A model generated the notes under the pieces. That model did not search any database. It was not told where the DNA came from and saw only the letters and a program-made list of their open reading frames with translations. Below are positions 31,688 to 43,413 of a stretch of DNA of 64,000 nucleotides, one piece after another. Source of the stretch: Sipunculus nudus (lineage: Eukaryota > Annelida > Sipuncula > Golfingiida > Sipunculidae); contig CM049307.1 of the NCBI GenBank assembly GCA_026874595.1, positions 31,162,362-31,226,361 on the forward strand. Direction: 5' to 3'. Position 1 is the stretch's first letter. Every line of letters starts with the position of its first letter. Both the position numbers and the translations under genes were made by a program.

Positions 31688-34600
31688 AGCTCAGCTGACT
31701 ATAATTCATATGAGCTATAGTCATGGTCCATTGTCCGTCGTCCGTCTGTCTGTCCGTCCGTCCGTCCGTCCGTCCATCTGTCCATCTGGATGTCCGTCCG
31801 TAAGACTGGCACGTTTCGACACCGTTGGACCTACGAATCTGAATTTCGGCATATAGTTAATGTCCCCATAATCTCCTACCATGCCAAAAATTGGGTCAAT
31901 AGGACTTCGTTCCTTTGAGATGTTAAGGAAAAACCTCAATTTTTTATTAGAAATCTATTTTCACACTTCAGGACTGCCTAATATCAAAAACCACTCATCT
32001 GATTTTCTTCATATTTACCATAAATATTCCTCTATATAGTTCCTATGTACATGCCAGATATTAAGTCAGTATTATATAAATTAAAAAAGTTATGGGCCAA
32101 AACATAATGGACTTTGTAAAAAAATCAGGAAGATATTTGGTCACTTAAGACCAAAAGTGTTAAAAGTAGGGACTATTTTCAGCAATACAACTTTAATTAA
32201 TCAAAATTTAATTGTATACCAAAGATTAGATCAAAATTTGTTAAATTTTTTTAAATATTGGCAAAAATATAAAATTGGTACCTTAAATTTTGCCCAACTT
32301 TGGCCATGGCACGTTTTTTTCCTGTAAGTACTGTGGATTTAATTTTCACACCATGTATACATAAGGATTTAATCTGTTAAAATCTGAAATTTGAAAATAA
32401 AAGCTGCAAAATTAGGCTAGTTATTGAATTTTTTTGGAGGCTCTTGTTGTATTCCCTTACATTGTCAAGCAGTCCACTTTGATGACTGTAGGTCATTCAG
32501 TGCACATCTCTATGCTCCCCAGGCTGTTGACATAATTTTAGATATCCCCAAAATCTCCTACCATACCGAAAATTGGGTCATTAGGACTTCGTTCCTTCGG
32601 GATATTAAGGAAAAAAACTGTTTTCTATAAAAAAGCCATTGTTACACTTCAAGGCTGCCTAATATCAAAACCACTGATCTGTTTTTGATTGTATTTAGTA
32701 TTCACATTCTTTTATACATTTTCTATGAACATACCAAAAATTAGGTCAGTATTGGGTATTATTTTGAAGTAATGGGCCAAAACATAATGCAATTTTTTAA
32801 AAAAGCAGGAAATATATTTACTCACATGAGAATTGCTGAACCTAGAGACCTTTTTTCAGGAATATAACTTTATTTAATCAAGATTCAATTGTTAACCCAA
32901 AATTAGATCTGAATTTTGCAAATTTTCAAGTTATTAGCATAAATAAAAAATCAATACCTTAAATTTTGTCCAACTTTGGCACTGTTGATTTAATTTTCCC
33001 AGCATATATGCATAAGGATTTAATCTTTTAAAATCTGAACTTTCAAAAGAAATTGATTGGAATGAATAGCTTTTATTCATGTTTTCATACACCATGTCAA
33101 GTGTTGTTTACATCTAGCCCACCTAGTAGTACAGCCTTCACTTGCATTATGTAACCCACCCCAGGCAGCTTACCTTGGCCCAGCTTGGCCACTACTAGCA
33201 GGCTTCCCCTCGCCCTGCACTCATCCCCCCCCCCCAGCTGGTGCATAAACTAGATGAATGTTATAATTTTTCTGTATTTTATTTTATTCTTGGACATGCT
33301 ACATTTTAGATTTTGTATTGAACCACCAGGGTTACAATGATTAAAGTGTACATTTAATTGTGTCCACAAAGTGGTGTATTGCTGTGAAAGTGTGGATGTT
33401 CATGAGACAAGTAATTCCTTACTTAAGAAGAGTAAAAACTTCACCAGGTGTGAAATTGACTATTAATTCCAGTAATTAATTAAAACTGGGATAGTAATTA
33501 GCACAATGATATTGTTTGTCCCTCATCTAACCAACAGTGTGTATACTTTATTTGAAAAGATGTTTTATTTTATCAAATTCACTTTTATTTTATTTTGTTG
33601 AATAAAATTAAGCATGTCCTGAAAACTCCAATATGCAACACTTTTTAATAGTGATTCAAGGAATACTCTTGTAGATGCCATGTTGTGGCATTATTTTCTT
33701 TTAAAATCAGTTTAAACATTTATGATTTAAAAATAATAAAATATATGTGTATGTATAATATGACCCAATGTTTTTTACTCTGTATATATAATGATTGCAA
33801 CTTTTGCAACAATTCTAATATTTTAACTTATATTTTCAGGTTTTTTAATTAAAAATTTATAAACCTCTAAATAAAAAAATGATTCAGATAAAAACTTCTT
33901 AATGGAAAAAGTGGATCTGCTTAAAAAAATAGGATTATATATAAACTTAAATGCATTATTCTCTTGAAAGTGAAATAAAGGTATTAGTCCATTCTGTCCA
34001 CTTACCTGTCCATCTGTAAATTTCCGTATGCAACACAGTATCTCAAAACTTTTACTGCTTTTCTTCATGACAGTCTTGTCTGAGTATTAGTTTGCAATCA
34101 TATATTTAGAACTTTACTATAACCAAGTAGGAGGGCCCCTTTCCTCTTAGCTTTTCATATTATTATATAAATGAAAAACATTACAATAGAATATTTCTAC
34201 ATCCACCTTCGTGCTGCCCTCACTTTTCCCTTCTCCGAACCCCATCCCAAAGTCAGCCTCAGTAAGCAAGAACAAGATGAATCAGATATATTCATACTTT
34301 AATATTTTGTATAACTATTCGTCCATAGGTACCTATGTACATGCCAGAAATTATGTCAATATTGTGTAATATGTAGGCATAGTGGGCATCACAATAATGT
34401 ACCTTGTCAGGACTAAAGAGATATTGTGTCATACAGTCACATATTGATAAATCACTTCATCAGCATAGTTAATCATAACATCATATCTGTCAAATTGAAC
34501 GCTTGCAGACTACCATACACTTTAGATCCTTGAACAAATAGCCTTATCATCATTCTACTACTGCTTATTACTGCTGTCATTGTATTCATATTTGCTCAAA

Positions 34601-34844
34601 TATATCACAATTTTCAACCCCTCCTAAATAAATAAAAAATAAACCACTTTATTTGACTCTATTAATCCATCAGTCAGGTAATTTCATTTATCATTTACTC
34701 ACATATTACATTACATTCCTTTATAATAGCCCAACATGTACATGATATTCATAAGCTTTATCGACTCGATATAGTATAACAGTGGAGAAACATTTATAGT
34801 CAAATCACGATCAGCTGAGCGCTGTGATCCATGGGTCCCTTGTT
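31688..34844 (+). mobile_element. Full-length Helentron/pearl-like element, array copy 1 (3.16 kb)
   Basis: The 5' end is AGCTCAGCTGACTATAATTC after TTTTT; the (GTCC)n head is at about 31735-31803. The 3' end is CAGCTGAGCGCTGTGATCCA then TGGGTCCCTTGTT, before ACCTAAAACC. Empty units read CATTTTTACCTAAAACC, so boundaries are known to within the shared T's and there is no target duplication longer than TT/TTA. CTCAGCTGA near the 5' end recurs inverted as TCAGCTGAG near the 3' end. A 682-bp internal repeat is present. Small frames, such as an 81-codon minus frame at 33823-34068, are conserved only because copies are nearly identical. It is non-autonomous. Confidence 0.85.
31870..33060 (+). repeat. 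~682-bp diverged tandem duplication inside the element
   Basis: AATCTCCTACCATgCC at 31870 recurs as AATCTCCTACCATACC at 32552. Both are followed by AATTGGGTCA, TAGGACTTCGTTCCTT, CTGCCTAATATCAAAA, GGGCCAAAACATAATG, CCTTAAATTTTG and CATAAGGATTTAATCT in the same order. The same pair occurs in the U6 and U9 copies. Confidence 0.9.
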
Positions 34845-35218
34845 ACCTAAAACCAGGTATCAGTAGCCACAGGGTAACCAAAATAGTTCAGTTCAACCTG
34901 CTTTGGGTTACAGTAAAATTGGTAAAATAATACATGTTACATAAGAACGGTATGCTTTTATGGAGTGAACAGACAAACATATTCTGAAGGTTTGTTTGCC
35001 AAGAGCAATCAGATGTGTGGTGTAAGCCGGATAGCTCTGATGAGCAATATTGTGTAGGATTATGGTAGGCACATTCAGCATGAAAATGTAAGTGGTTAGA
35101 TATGATTCTCTGAGAAGTCATGTAAGGGTTGACAAAATAAAAAGGATCTGTATATTGGATGATATATCTAGTGTGACAATTTCTTTTGAATGTTTAGACA
35201 TTGAATATGTTTTACTGA

Positions 35219-37618
35219 CAGCTGTGTATTTTGTGGTCCCTGTTTGTGATGGGGTGGGTCTTAAAATCTGTTGATTTGGTGATCAAATGGTTGATATGAC
35301 ACATATGAGTGTTGTAAGAAAAAAATTGACCCCAATATTGGATCAAACTGAAAGAAAGGTTTCTGGTTTTATGGAAACAGATATGCTGGCCTTTCTTGGA
35401 AACAGTTATATTTTGTGGCATCTGTATATGTTGCCTTATGCCATCATACACCCAACAAGGAGAGGACCTGAGCTACAACTGACTTTTAAAGCCTGTCCTG
35501 ACATATTTTTCTTTTGGTCATAATGTGATCAGAGTATCAGAGTTAGACCTGTTTCCTGGTCATGAAACAAAATATATCCAAATCAGCTGGACAATGTATT
35601 GAACAATCAGATTAAGAAGTGAGAAGTTTCACTATAATAGGAACATTTTCAGTGAAAAGCCCCATTGGATTTCTAAGCGATTCATGCCAAAATTTGCTGT
35701 TTTCATATTGATATGGAACCAAACCGGTGACTCCACAAGCAATACCTTCTTGTTTTACAAATTTAATTGTTATTTTCAGATTGACACCTATCATGTCAAA
35801 GTAACAGAAAGCAGCAGCCATAAATTTGACTGTCAGTTTAAAAAAAAGAAGAATGACCTTGAACTATTCCTACACTCATGTAGTCCTGCATAGTTTTATC
35901 AAAATTGGACAAAAGAATTGTTAACCAAAATCTGACAAAGAGTTTTGAAATTTCACATATTCTCATGATAACTCTTTTTCATGTTTTTATGAGATTTTCA
36001 TTCCAAGTGTCTAACTGCCTATTTGGTCTGACAAAATAACACCATTCCAAAAAGAGACACTAAGTTTGTGAGATGTTGCATGCTTTTTATTTTTTTTTTA
36101 CATTTCTGATTCCAAGGTGTCTATGAGGAACTGGTTGTAATGATGCCAGATTTTATGGGCAGTGAGCCAGATGAAATGAAAATTGTAAAAAAATCCCATA
36201 AGATTGTTCTCTAGAAAAGAAGAAAGAAAGACAGAAACAAAGAAAGATAGAAAGAAAGAAGTAGGAAATATTCAGGATAGAAATGTCGAGATGTTGGGAG
36301 AGCCACAGTTTGATTTGAAGCACTGCAAAATTTAAAATGTGCCTACACAATCAAGGCCATTTATTATTATTAGTTTATCATTCCCTGGTCCTTTCCTTGT
36401 TTGAAACTGAATATTCATGAACACAACCCAACCAAAATCTTGATGTTCAGGATAGAGAACATGTTTGCTACACACATTATCTGTGGAATACTTTTAATTT
36501 GAATAAGTTTTGGAATCATTTTCTTGAACAGATATTAACTGTCCAATAAAAGGAATGGCTTCTGGGGAAAATTTAAGGGGGAATGCTGGAAGTCAAACAG
36601 ATTATTAGTGTCTTGGTTTTGTCTGGACTGACAGTGACAACTTTGGTTTAGGGCTTGAAAGACCAGCAGAGAGATAAAAATATTGTTACAGTCAACAACA
36701 CATCTCTGAGACCTGTAAACATGGGCATCTGAAGTAAATAGAAACATCTAAATAGTTCATGCTGTTATACTAGACATTATATTGTTTTGTTAGGAAATTA
36801 TCTCAAATATAATTAGAGGTTTACTTTACCTAAAACCAGATATCAGTAGCCACAGGATAACCAAAATAGTTCAGTTCAGCCCGAATTGGGTTACTGTAAC
36901 ACTTTTAATTTGAATAAGTTTTGGAATCATTTTCTTGAACAGATATTAACTGTCCAATAAAAGGAATGGCTTCTGGGGAAAATTTAAGGGGGAATGCTGG
37001 AAGTCAAACAGATTATTAGTGTCTTGGTTTTGTCTGGACTGACAGCGACAACTTTGGTTTAGGGCTTGAAAGACCAGCAGAGAGATAAAAATATGGTTAC
37101 AGTCAACAACGCATCTCTGAGACCTGTAAACATGGGAATCTGAAGTAAATAGAAACATCTAAATAGTTCATGCTGTTATACTAGACATAATATTGTTTTG
37201 TTAGGTAATTACCTCAAATATAATTACAGGTTCATTTTTACCTAAAACCAGGTATCAGTAGCCACAGGGTAACCAAAATAGGTCAGTTCAACCTGCATTG
37301 GGTTACAGTAAAATTGGTAAAATAATACATGTTACATAAGAGAGTTATGCTTTTATGGAGTGAACAGACAAACATATTCTGAAGGTTTGTTTGCCAAGAG
37401 CAATCAGATATGTGTGGTGTAAGCCGGATAGCTCTGATGAGCAATATTGTGTAGGATTATGGTAGGCACATACAGCATGAAAATGTAAGTGGTAAGATAT
37501 TATTCTCTGAGAAGTCATGTAAGGGTTGACAAAAATAAAAAGGAACTGTATATTGGATGATATATATCTAGTGTGACAATTTCTTTTGAATGTTTAGACA
37601 TTGAATCTATTTTACTGA
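35219..37618 (+). repeat. U5: deletion variant (2.40 kb) of a D-type unit
   Basis: It has the 411-bp duplication (36490/36901) but jumps from the second A copy to A' within TTAGGTAATTACCTCAAATA (about 37200-37220), removing about 660 bp, close to one A length. This fits unequal recombination between A and A', which share ATTACCTCAAATATAATTA. Confidence 0.93.
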
Positions 37619-40600
37619 CAGCTGTGTATTTTGTGGTCCCTGTTTGTGATGGGGTGGGTCTTAAAATCTGTTGATTTGGTGATCAAATGGTTGATATGAC
37701 ACATATGAGTGTTGTGAGAAAAAATTGACCCCAATATTGGATCAAACTGAAAGAAAGATTTCTGGTTTTATGGAAACAGATATGCTGGCCTTTCTTGGAA
37801 ACAGTTATATTTTGTGGCATCTGTATATGTTGCCTTATGCCATCATACACCCAAAAAGGAGAGGACCTGAGCTACAACTGACTTTTAAAGCCTGTCCTGA
37901 CATATATTTCTTTTGGTCATAATGTGATCAGAGTATCAGAGTTAGACCTGTTTCCTGGTCATGAAACAAAATATATCCAAATCAGCTGGACAATATATTG
38001 AACAATCAGATTAAGAAGTGAGAAGTTTCACTATAATAGGAACATTTTCAGTGAAAAGCCCCATTGGATTTCTAAGCGATTCATGCCAAAATTTGCTGTT
38101 TTCATATTGATATGGAACCAAACCGGTGACTCCACAAGCAATACCTTCTTGTTTTACAAATTTAATTGTTATTTTCAGATTGACACCTATCATGTTAAAG
38201 TAACAGAAAGCAGCAGCCATAAATTTGACTGTCAGTTTAAAAAAAAGAAGAATGACCTTGAACTATTCCTACACTCATGTAGTCCTGCATAGTTTTATCA
38301 AAATTGGACAAAAGAATTGTTAACCAAAATCTGACAAAGAGTTTTGAAATTTCACATATTCTCATGATTACTCTTTTTCATGTTTTTATGAGATTTTCAT
38401 TCCAAGTGTCTAACTGCCTATTTGGTCTGACAAAATAACACCATTCCAAAAAGAGACACTAAGTTTGTGAGATGTTGCATGCTTTTAAAATTTTTTTTAC
38501 ATTTCTGATTCCAAGGTGTCTATGAGGAACTGGTTGTAATGATGCCAGGTTTTATGGGCAGTGAGCCAGATGAAATGAAAATTGTAAAAAAATCCCATAA
38601 GATTGTTCTCTAGAAAAGAAGAAAGTAAGACAGAAACAAAGAAAGATTGAAAGAAAGAAGTAGGAAATATTCAGGATAGAAATGTCGAGATGTTGGGAGA
38701 GTTACAGTTTGATTTGAAGCACTGCAAAATTTAAAATGTGCCTACACAATCAAGGCCATTTATTATTAGTTTATCATTCCCTGGTCCTTTCCTTGTTTGA
38801 AACTTATTATTCACGAACACAACCCAACCAAAATCTTGATGTTCAGGATAAAGAACATGTTTGCTACACACATTATCTGTGGAATACTTTTAATTTGAAT
38901 AAGTTTTGGAATCATTTTCTTGAACAGATATTAACTGTCAAATAAAAGGAATGGCTTCTGGGAAAAATTTAAGGGGGAATGCTGGAAGTCAAACAGATTA
39001 TTAGTGTCTTGGTTTTGTGTGGACTGACAGCGACAACTGTGGTTTAGGGCTTGAAAGACCAGCAGAGAGAAAAAAGTATGGTTACAGTCAACAACGCATC
39101 TCTGAGACCTGTAAACATGGGCATCTGAAGTAAATAGAAACATCTAAATAGTTCATGCTGTTATACTAGACATAATATTGTTTTGTTAGGAAATTACCTC
39201 AAATATAATTAGAGGTTTACTTTTACCTAAAACCAGATATCAGTAGCCACAGGGTAACCAAAATAGTTCAGTTCAGCCCGAATTGGGTTACTGTAACATG
39301 AGTAAAATAATATTTACATAAGAAAGGTATGCTGTTATGGAGTGAAGGAGAAATTAGCTTGATGAACAGACAAACAGATTCTGAAGGTTTCTTTGCCAAG
39401 AGCAGTCAGATATTTGTGGAGTCAGCCAGATGGATCTGATGAGCACTATTGTTAAGGATTATGGTAGGCAGATACAGTATGAAAATGTAAGTGGTTAAAT
39501 ATGATTCTCTGAGAAGTCATGTGAGGGTTGACAAGAATAATAGGAACAGTATATTGGCTGATAAATCTAGTTTGACAATTTTTTAAAACTTTTTAGACAT
39601 TGAATCTGTTTTACTGACACAATGCTGGGAATGGTTGAAGTCAAACAGATAATAAGTGTGTCTTGGTATTGTCTGGAGTGAAAGTGACAACTTTGGTTTA
39701 GTACTTGGAAAGACCAGCAGAGAGATAGAAATATGGTTACAGTCAACAACGCATCTCTGAGACTTTTACCTGTAAACATGGGCATCTGAAGCAACTAGAA
39801 CCATTAAATATGCTCATGTGGTTATATTGGATGTCATAAGGTTTTGTGAGGTAATTACCTCAAATATAATTACAGGTTCATTTTTAGCTCAGCTGACTAT
39901 AATTCATATGAGCTATAGTCATGGTCCATTGTCCGTCGTCCGTCTGTCTGTCCGTCCGTCCGTCCGTCCGTCCATCTGTCCATCTGGATGTCCGTCCGTA
40001 AGACTGGCACGTTTCGACACCGTTGGACCTACGAATCTGAATTTCGGCATATAGTTAATGTCCCCATAATCTCCTACCATGCCAAAAATTGGGTCAATAG
40101 GACTTCGTTCCTTTGAGATGTTAAGGAAAAACCTCAATTTTTTATTAGAAATCTATTTTCACACTTCAGGACTGCCTAATATCAAAACCACTCATCTGAT
40201 TTTCTTCATATTTACCATAAATATTCCTCTATATAGTTCCTATGTACATGCCAGATATTAAGTCAGTATTATATAAATTAAAAAAGTTATGGGCCAAAAC
40301 ATAATGGACTTTGTAAAAAAATCAGGAAGATATTTGGTCACTTAAGACCAAAAGTGTTAAAAGTAGGGACTATTTTCAGTAATACAACTTTAATTAATCA
40401 AAATTTAATTGTATACCAAAGATTAGATCAAAATTTGTTAAATTTTTTTAAATATTGGCAAAAATATAAAATTGGTACCTTAAATTTTGCCCAACTTTGG
40501 CCATGGCACGTTTTTTTCCTGTAAGTACTGTGGATTTAATTTTCACACCATGTATACATAAGGATTTAATCTGTTAAAATCTGAAATTTGAAAATAAAAG

Positions 40601-43413
40601 CTGCAAAATTAGGCTAGTTATTGAATTTTTTTGGAGGCTCTTGTTGTATTCCCTTACATTGTCAAGCAGTCCACTTTGATGACTGTAGGTCATTCAGTGC
40701 ACATCTCTATGCTCCCCAGGCTGTTGACATAATTTTAGATATCCCCAAAATCTCCTACCATACCGAAAATTGGGTCATTAGGACTTCGTTCCTTCGGGAT
40801 ATTAAGGAAAAAAACTGTTTTCTATAAAAAAGCCATTGTTACACTTCAAGGCTGCCTAATATCAAAACCACTGATCTGTTTTTGATTGTATTTAGTATTC
40901 ACATTCTTTTATACATTTTCTATGAACATACCAAAAATTAGGTCAGTATTGGGTATTATTTTGAAGTTATGGGCCAAAACATAATGCAATTTTTTAAAAA
41001 ATCAGGAAATATATTTACTCACATGAGAATTGCTGAACCTAGAGACCTTTTTTCAGGAATATAACTTTATTTAATCAAGATTCAATTGTTAACCCAAAAT
41101 TAGATCTGAATTTTGCAAATTTTCAAGTTATTAGCATAAATAAAAAATCAATACCTTAAATTTTGTCCAACTTTGGCACTGTTGATTTAATTTTCCCAGC
41201 ATATATGCATAAGGATTTAATCTTTTAAAATCTGAACTTTCAAAAGAAATTGATTGGAATGAATAGCTTTTATTCATGTTTTCATACACCATGTCAAGTG
41301 TTGTTTACATCTAGCCCACCTAGTAGTACAGCCTTCACTTGCATTATGTAACCCACCCCAGGCAGCTTACCTTGGCCCAGCTTGGCCACTACTAGCAGGC
41401 TTCCCCTCGCCCTGCACTCATCCCCCCCCCAGCTGGTGCATAAACTAGATGAATGTTATAATTTTTCTGTATTTTATTTTATTCTTGGACATGCTACATT
41501 TTAGATTTTGTATTGAACCACCAGGGTTACAATGATTAAAGTGTACATTTAATTGTGTCCACAAAGTGGTGTATTGCTGTGAAAGTGTGGATGTTCATGA
41601 GACAAGTAATTCCTTACTTAAGAAGAGTAAAAACTTCACCAGGTGTGAAATTGACTATTAATTCCAGTAATTAATTAAAACTGGGATAGTAATTAGCACA
41701 ATGATATTGTTTGTCCCTCATCTAACCAACAGTGTGTATACTTTATTTGAAAAGATGTTTTATTTTATCAAATTCACTTTTATTTTATTTTGTTGAATAA
41801 AATTAAGCATGTCCTGAAAACTCCAATATGCAACACTTTTTAATAGTGATTCAAGGAATACTCTTGTAGATGCCATGTTGTGGCATTATTTTCTTTTAAA
41901 ATCAGTTTAAACATTTATGATTTAAAAATAATAAAATATATGTGTATGTATAATATGACCCAATGTTTTTTACTCTGTATATATAATGATTGCAACTTTT
42001 GCAACAATTCTAATATTTTAACTTATATTTTCAGGTTTTTTAATTAAAAATTTATAAACCTCTAAATAAAAAAATGATTCAGATAAAAACTTCTTAATGG
42101 AAAAAGTGGATCTGCTTAAAAAAATAGGATTATATATAAACTTAAATGCATTATTCTCTTGAAAGTGAAATAAAGGTATTAGTCCATTCTGTCCACTTAC
42201 CTGTCCATCTGTAAATTTCCGTATGCAACACAGTATCTCAAAACTTTTACTGCTTTTCTTCATGACAGTCTTGTCTGAGTATTAGTTTGCAATCATATAT
42301 TTAGAACTTTACTATAACCAAGTAGGAGGGCCCCTTTCCTCTTAGCTTTTCATATTCTTATATAAATGAAAAACATTACAATAGAATATTTCTACATCCA
42401 CCTTCGTGCTGCCCTCACTTTTCCCTTCTCCGAACCCCATCCCAAAGTCAGCCTCAGTAAGCAAGAACAAGATGAATCAGATATATTCATACTTTAATAT
42501 TTTGTATAACTATTCGTCCATAGGTACCTATGTACATGCCAGAAATTATGTCAATATTGTGTAATATGTAGGCATAGTGGGCATCACAATAATGTACCTT
42601 GTCAGGACTAAAGAGATATTGTGTCATACAGTCACATATTGATAAATCACTTCATCAGCATAGTTAATCATAACATCATATCTGTCAAATTGAACGCTTG
42701 CAGACTACCATACACTTTAGATCCTTGAACAAATAGCCTTATCATCATTCTACTACTGCTTATTACTGCTGTCATTGTATTCATATTTGCTCAAATATAT
42801 CACAATTTTCAACCCCTCCTAAATAAATAAAAAATAAACCACTTTATTTGACTCTATTAATCCATCAGTCAGGTAATTTCATTTATCATTTACTCACATA
42901 TTACATTACATTCCTTTATAATAGCCCAACATGTACATGATATTCATAAGCTTTATCGACTCGATATAGTATAACAGTGGAGAAACATTTATAGTCAAAT
43001 CACAATCAGCTGAGCGCTGTGACCCATGGGTCCCTTGTTACCTAAAACCAGGTATCAGTAGCCACAGGGTAACCAAAATAGTTCAGTTCAACCTGCATTG
43101 GGTTACAGTAAAATTGGTAAAATAATACATGTTACATAAGAACGGTATGCTTTTATGGAGTGAACAGACAAACATATTCTGAAGGTTTGTTTGCCAAGAG
43201 CAATCAGATGTGTGGTGTAAGCCGGATAGCTCTGATGAGCAATATTGTGTAGGATTATGGTAGGCACATTCAGCATGAAAATGTAAGTGGTTAGATATGA
43301 TTCTCTGAGAAGTCATGTAAGGGTTGACAAAATAAAAAGGATCTGTATATTGGATGATATATCTAGTGTGACAATTTCTTTTGAATGTTTAGACATTGAA
43401 TATGTTTTACTGA
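37619..43413 (+). repeat. U6: E-type unit (5.80 kb)
   Basis: Same organisation as U4 and almost identical to it, including the GAGGTAATTACCTC flank and the insertion point. Confidence 0.95.
39886..43039 (+). mobile_element. Full-length element, array copy 2 (3.15 kb)
   Basis: Only a handful of single-base and homopolymer differences from copy 1 were seen by eye: 9 C instead of 11 at about 41423, GACCCATGGG instead of GATCCATGGG, TTTTCAGTAATAC instead of TTTTCAGCAATAC. Same insertion point, so it was duplicated with its unit rather than inserted anew. Confidence 0.88.

Larger units (their letters stand above)
29421..35218 (+). repeat. U4: E-type unit (5.80 kb) with element in A'
   Basis: B-A without the 411-bp duplication, then A' interrupted at the CATTTTT/ACCTAAAACC site by the element 31688-34844. 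The left flank has the palindrome GAGGTAATTACCTC (31650-31663), where most other units read GAGGAAATTACCTC. Confidence 0.95.

Noticed and set aside
33823-34068. 81-codon minus-strand frame inside the element, identical in three copies
   Set aside because: The three copies are recent duplicates of one insertion, and the old copy at 1-1935 does not keep the frame. The sequence is AT-rich and unremarkable.
35212-35523. Open frames of 78-79 codons on both strands at the start of block B
   Set aside because: They overlap on opposite strands, depend on the number of A's before TTGACC, and are interrupted in most units. There is no recognisable protein feature.
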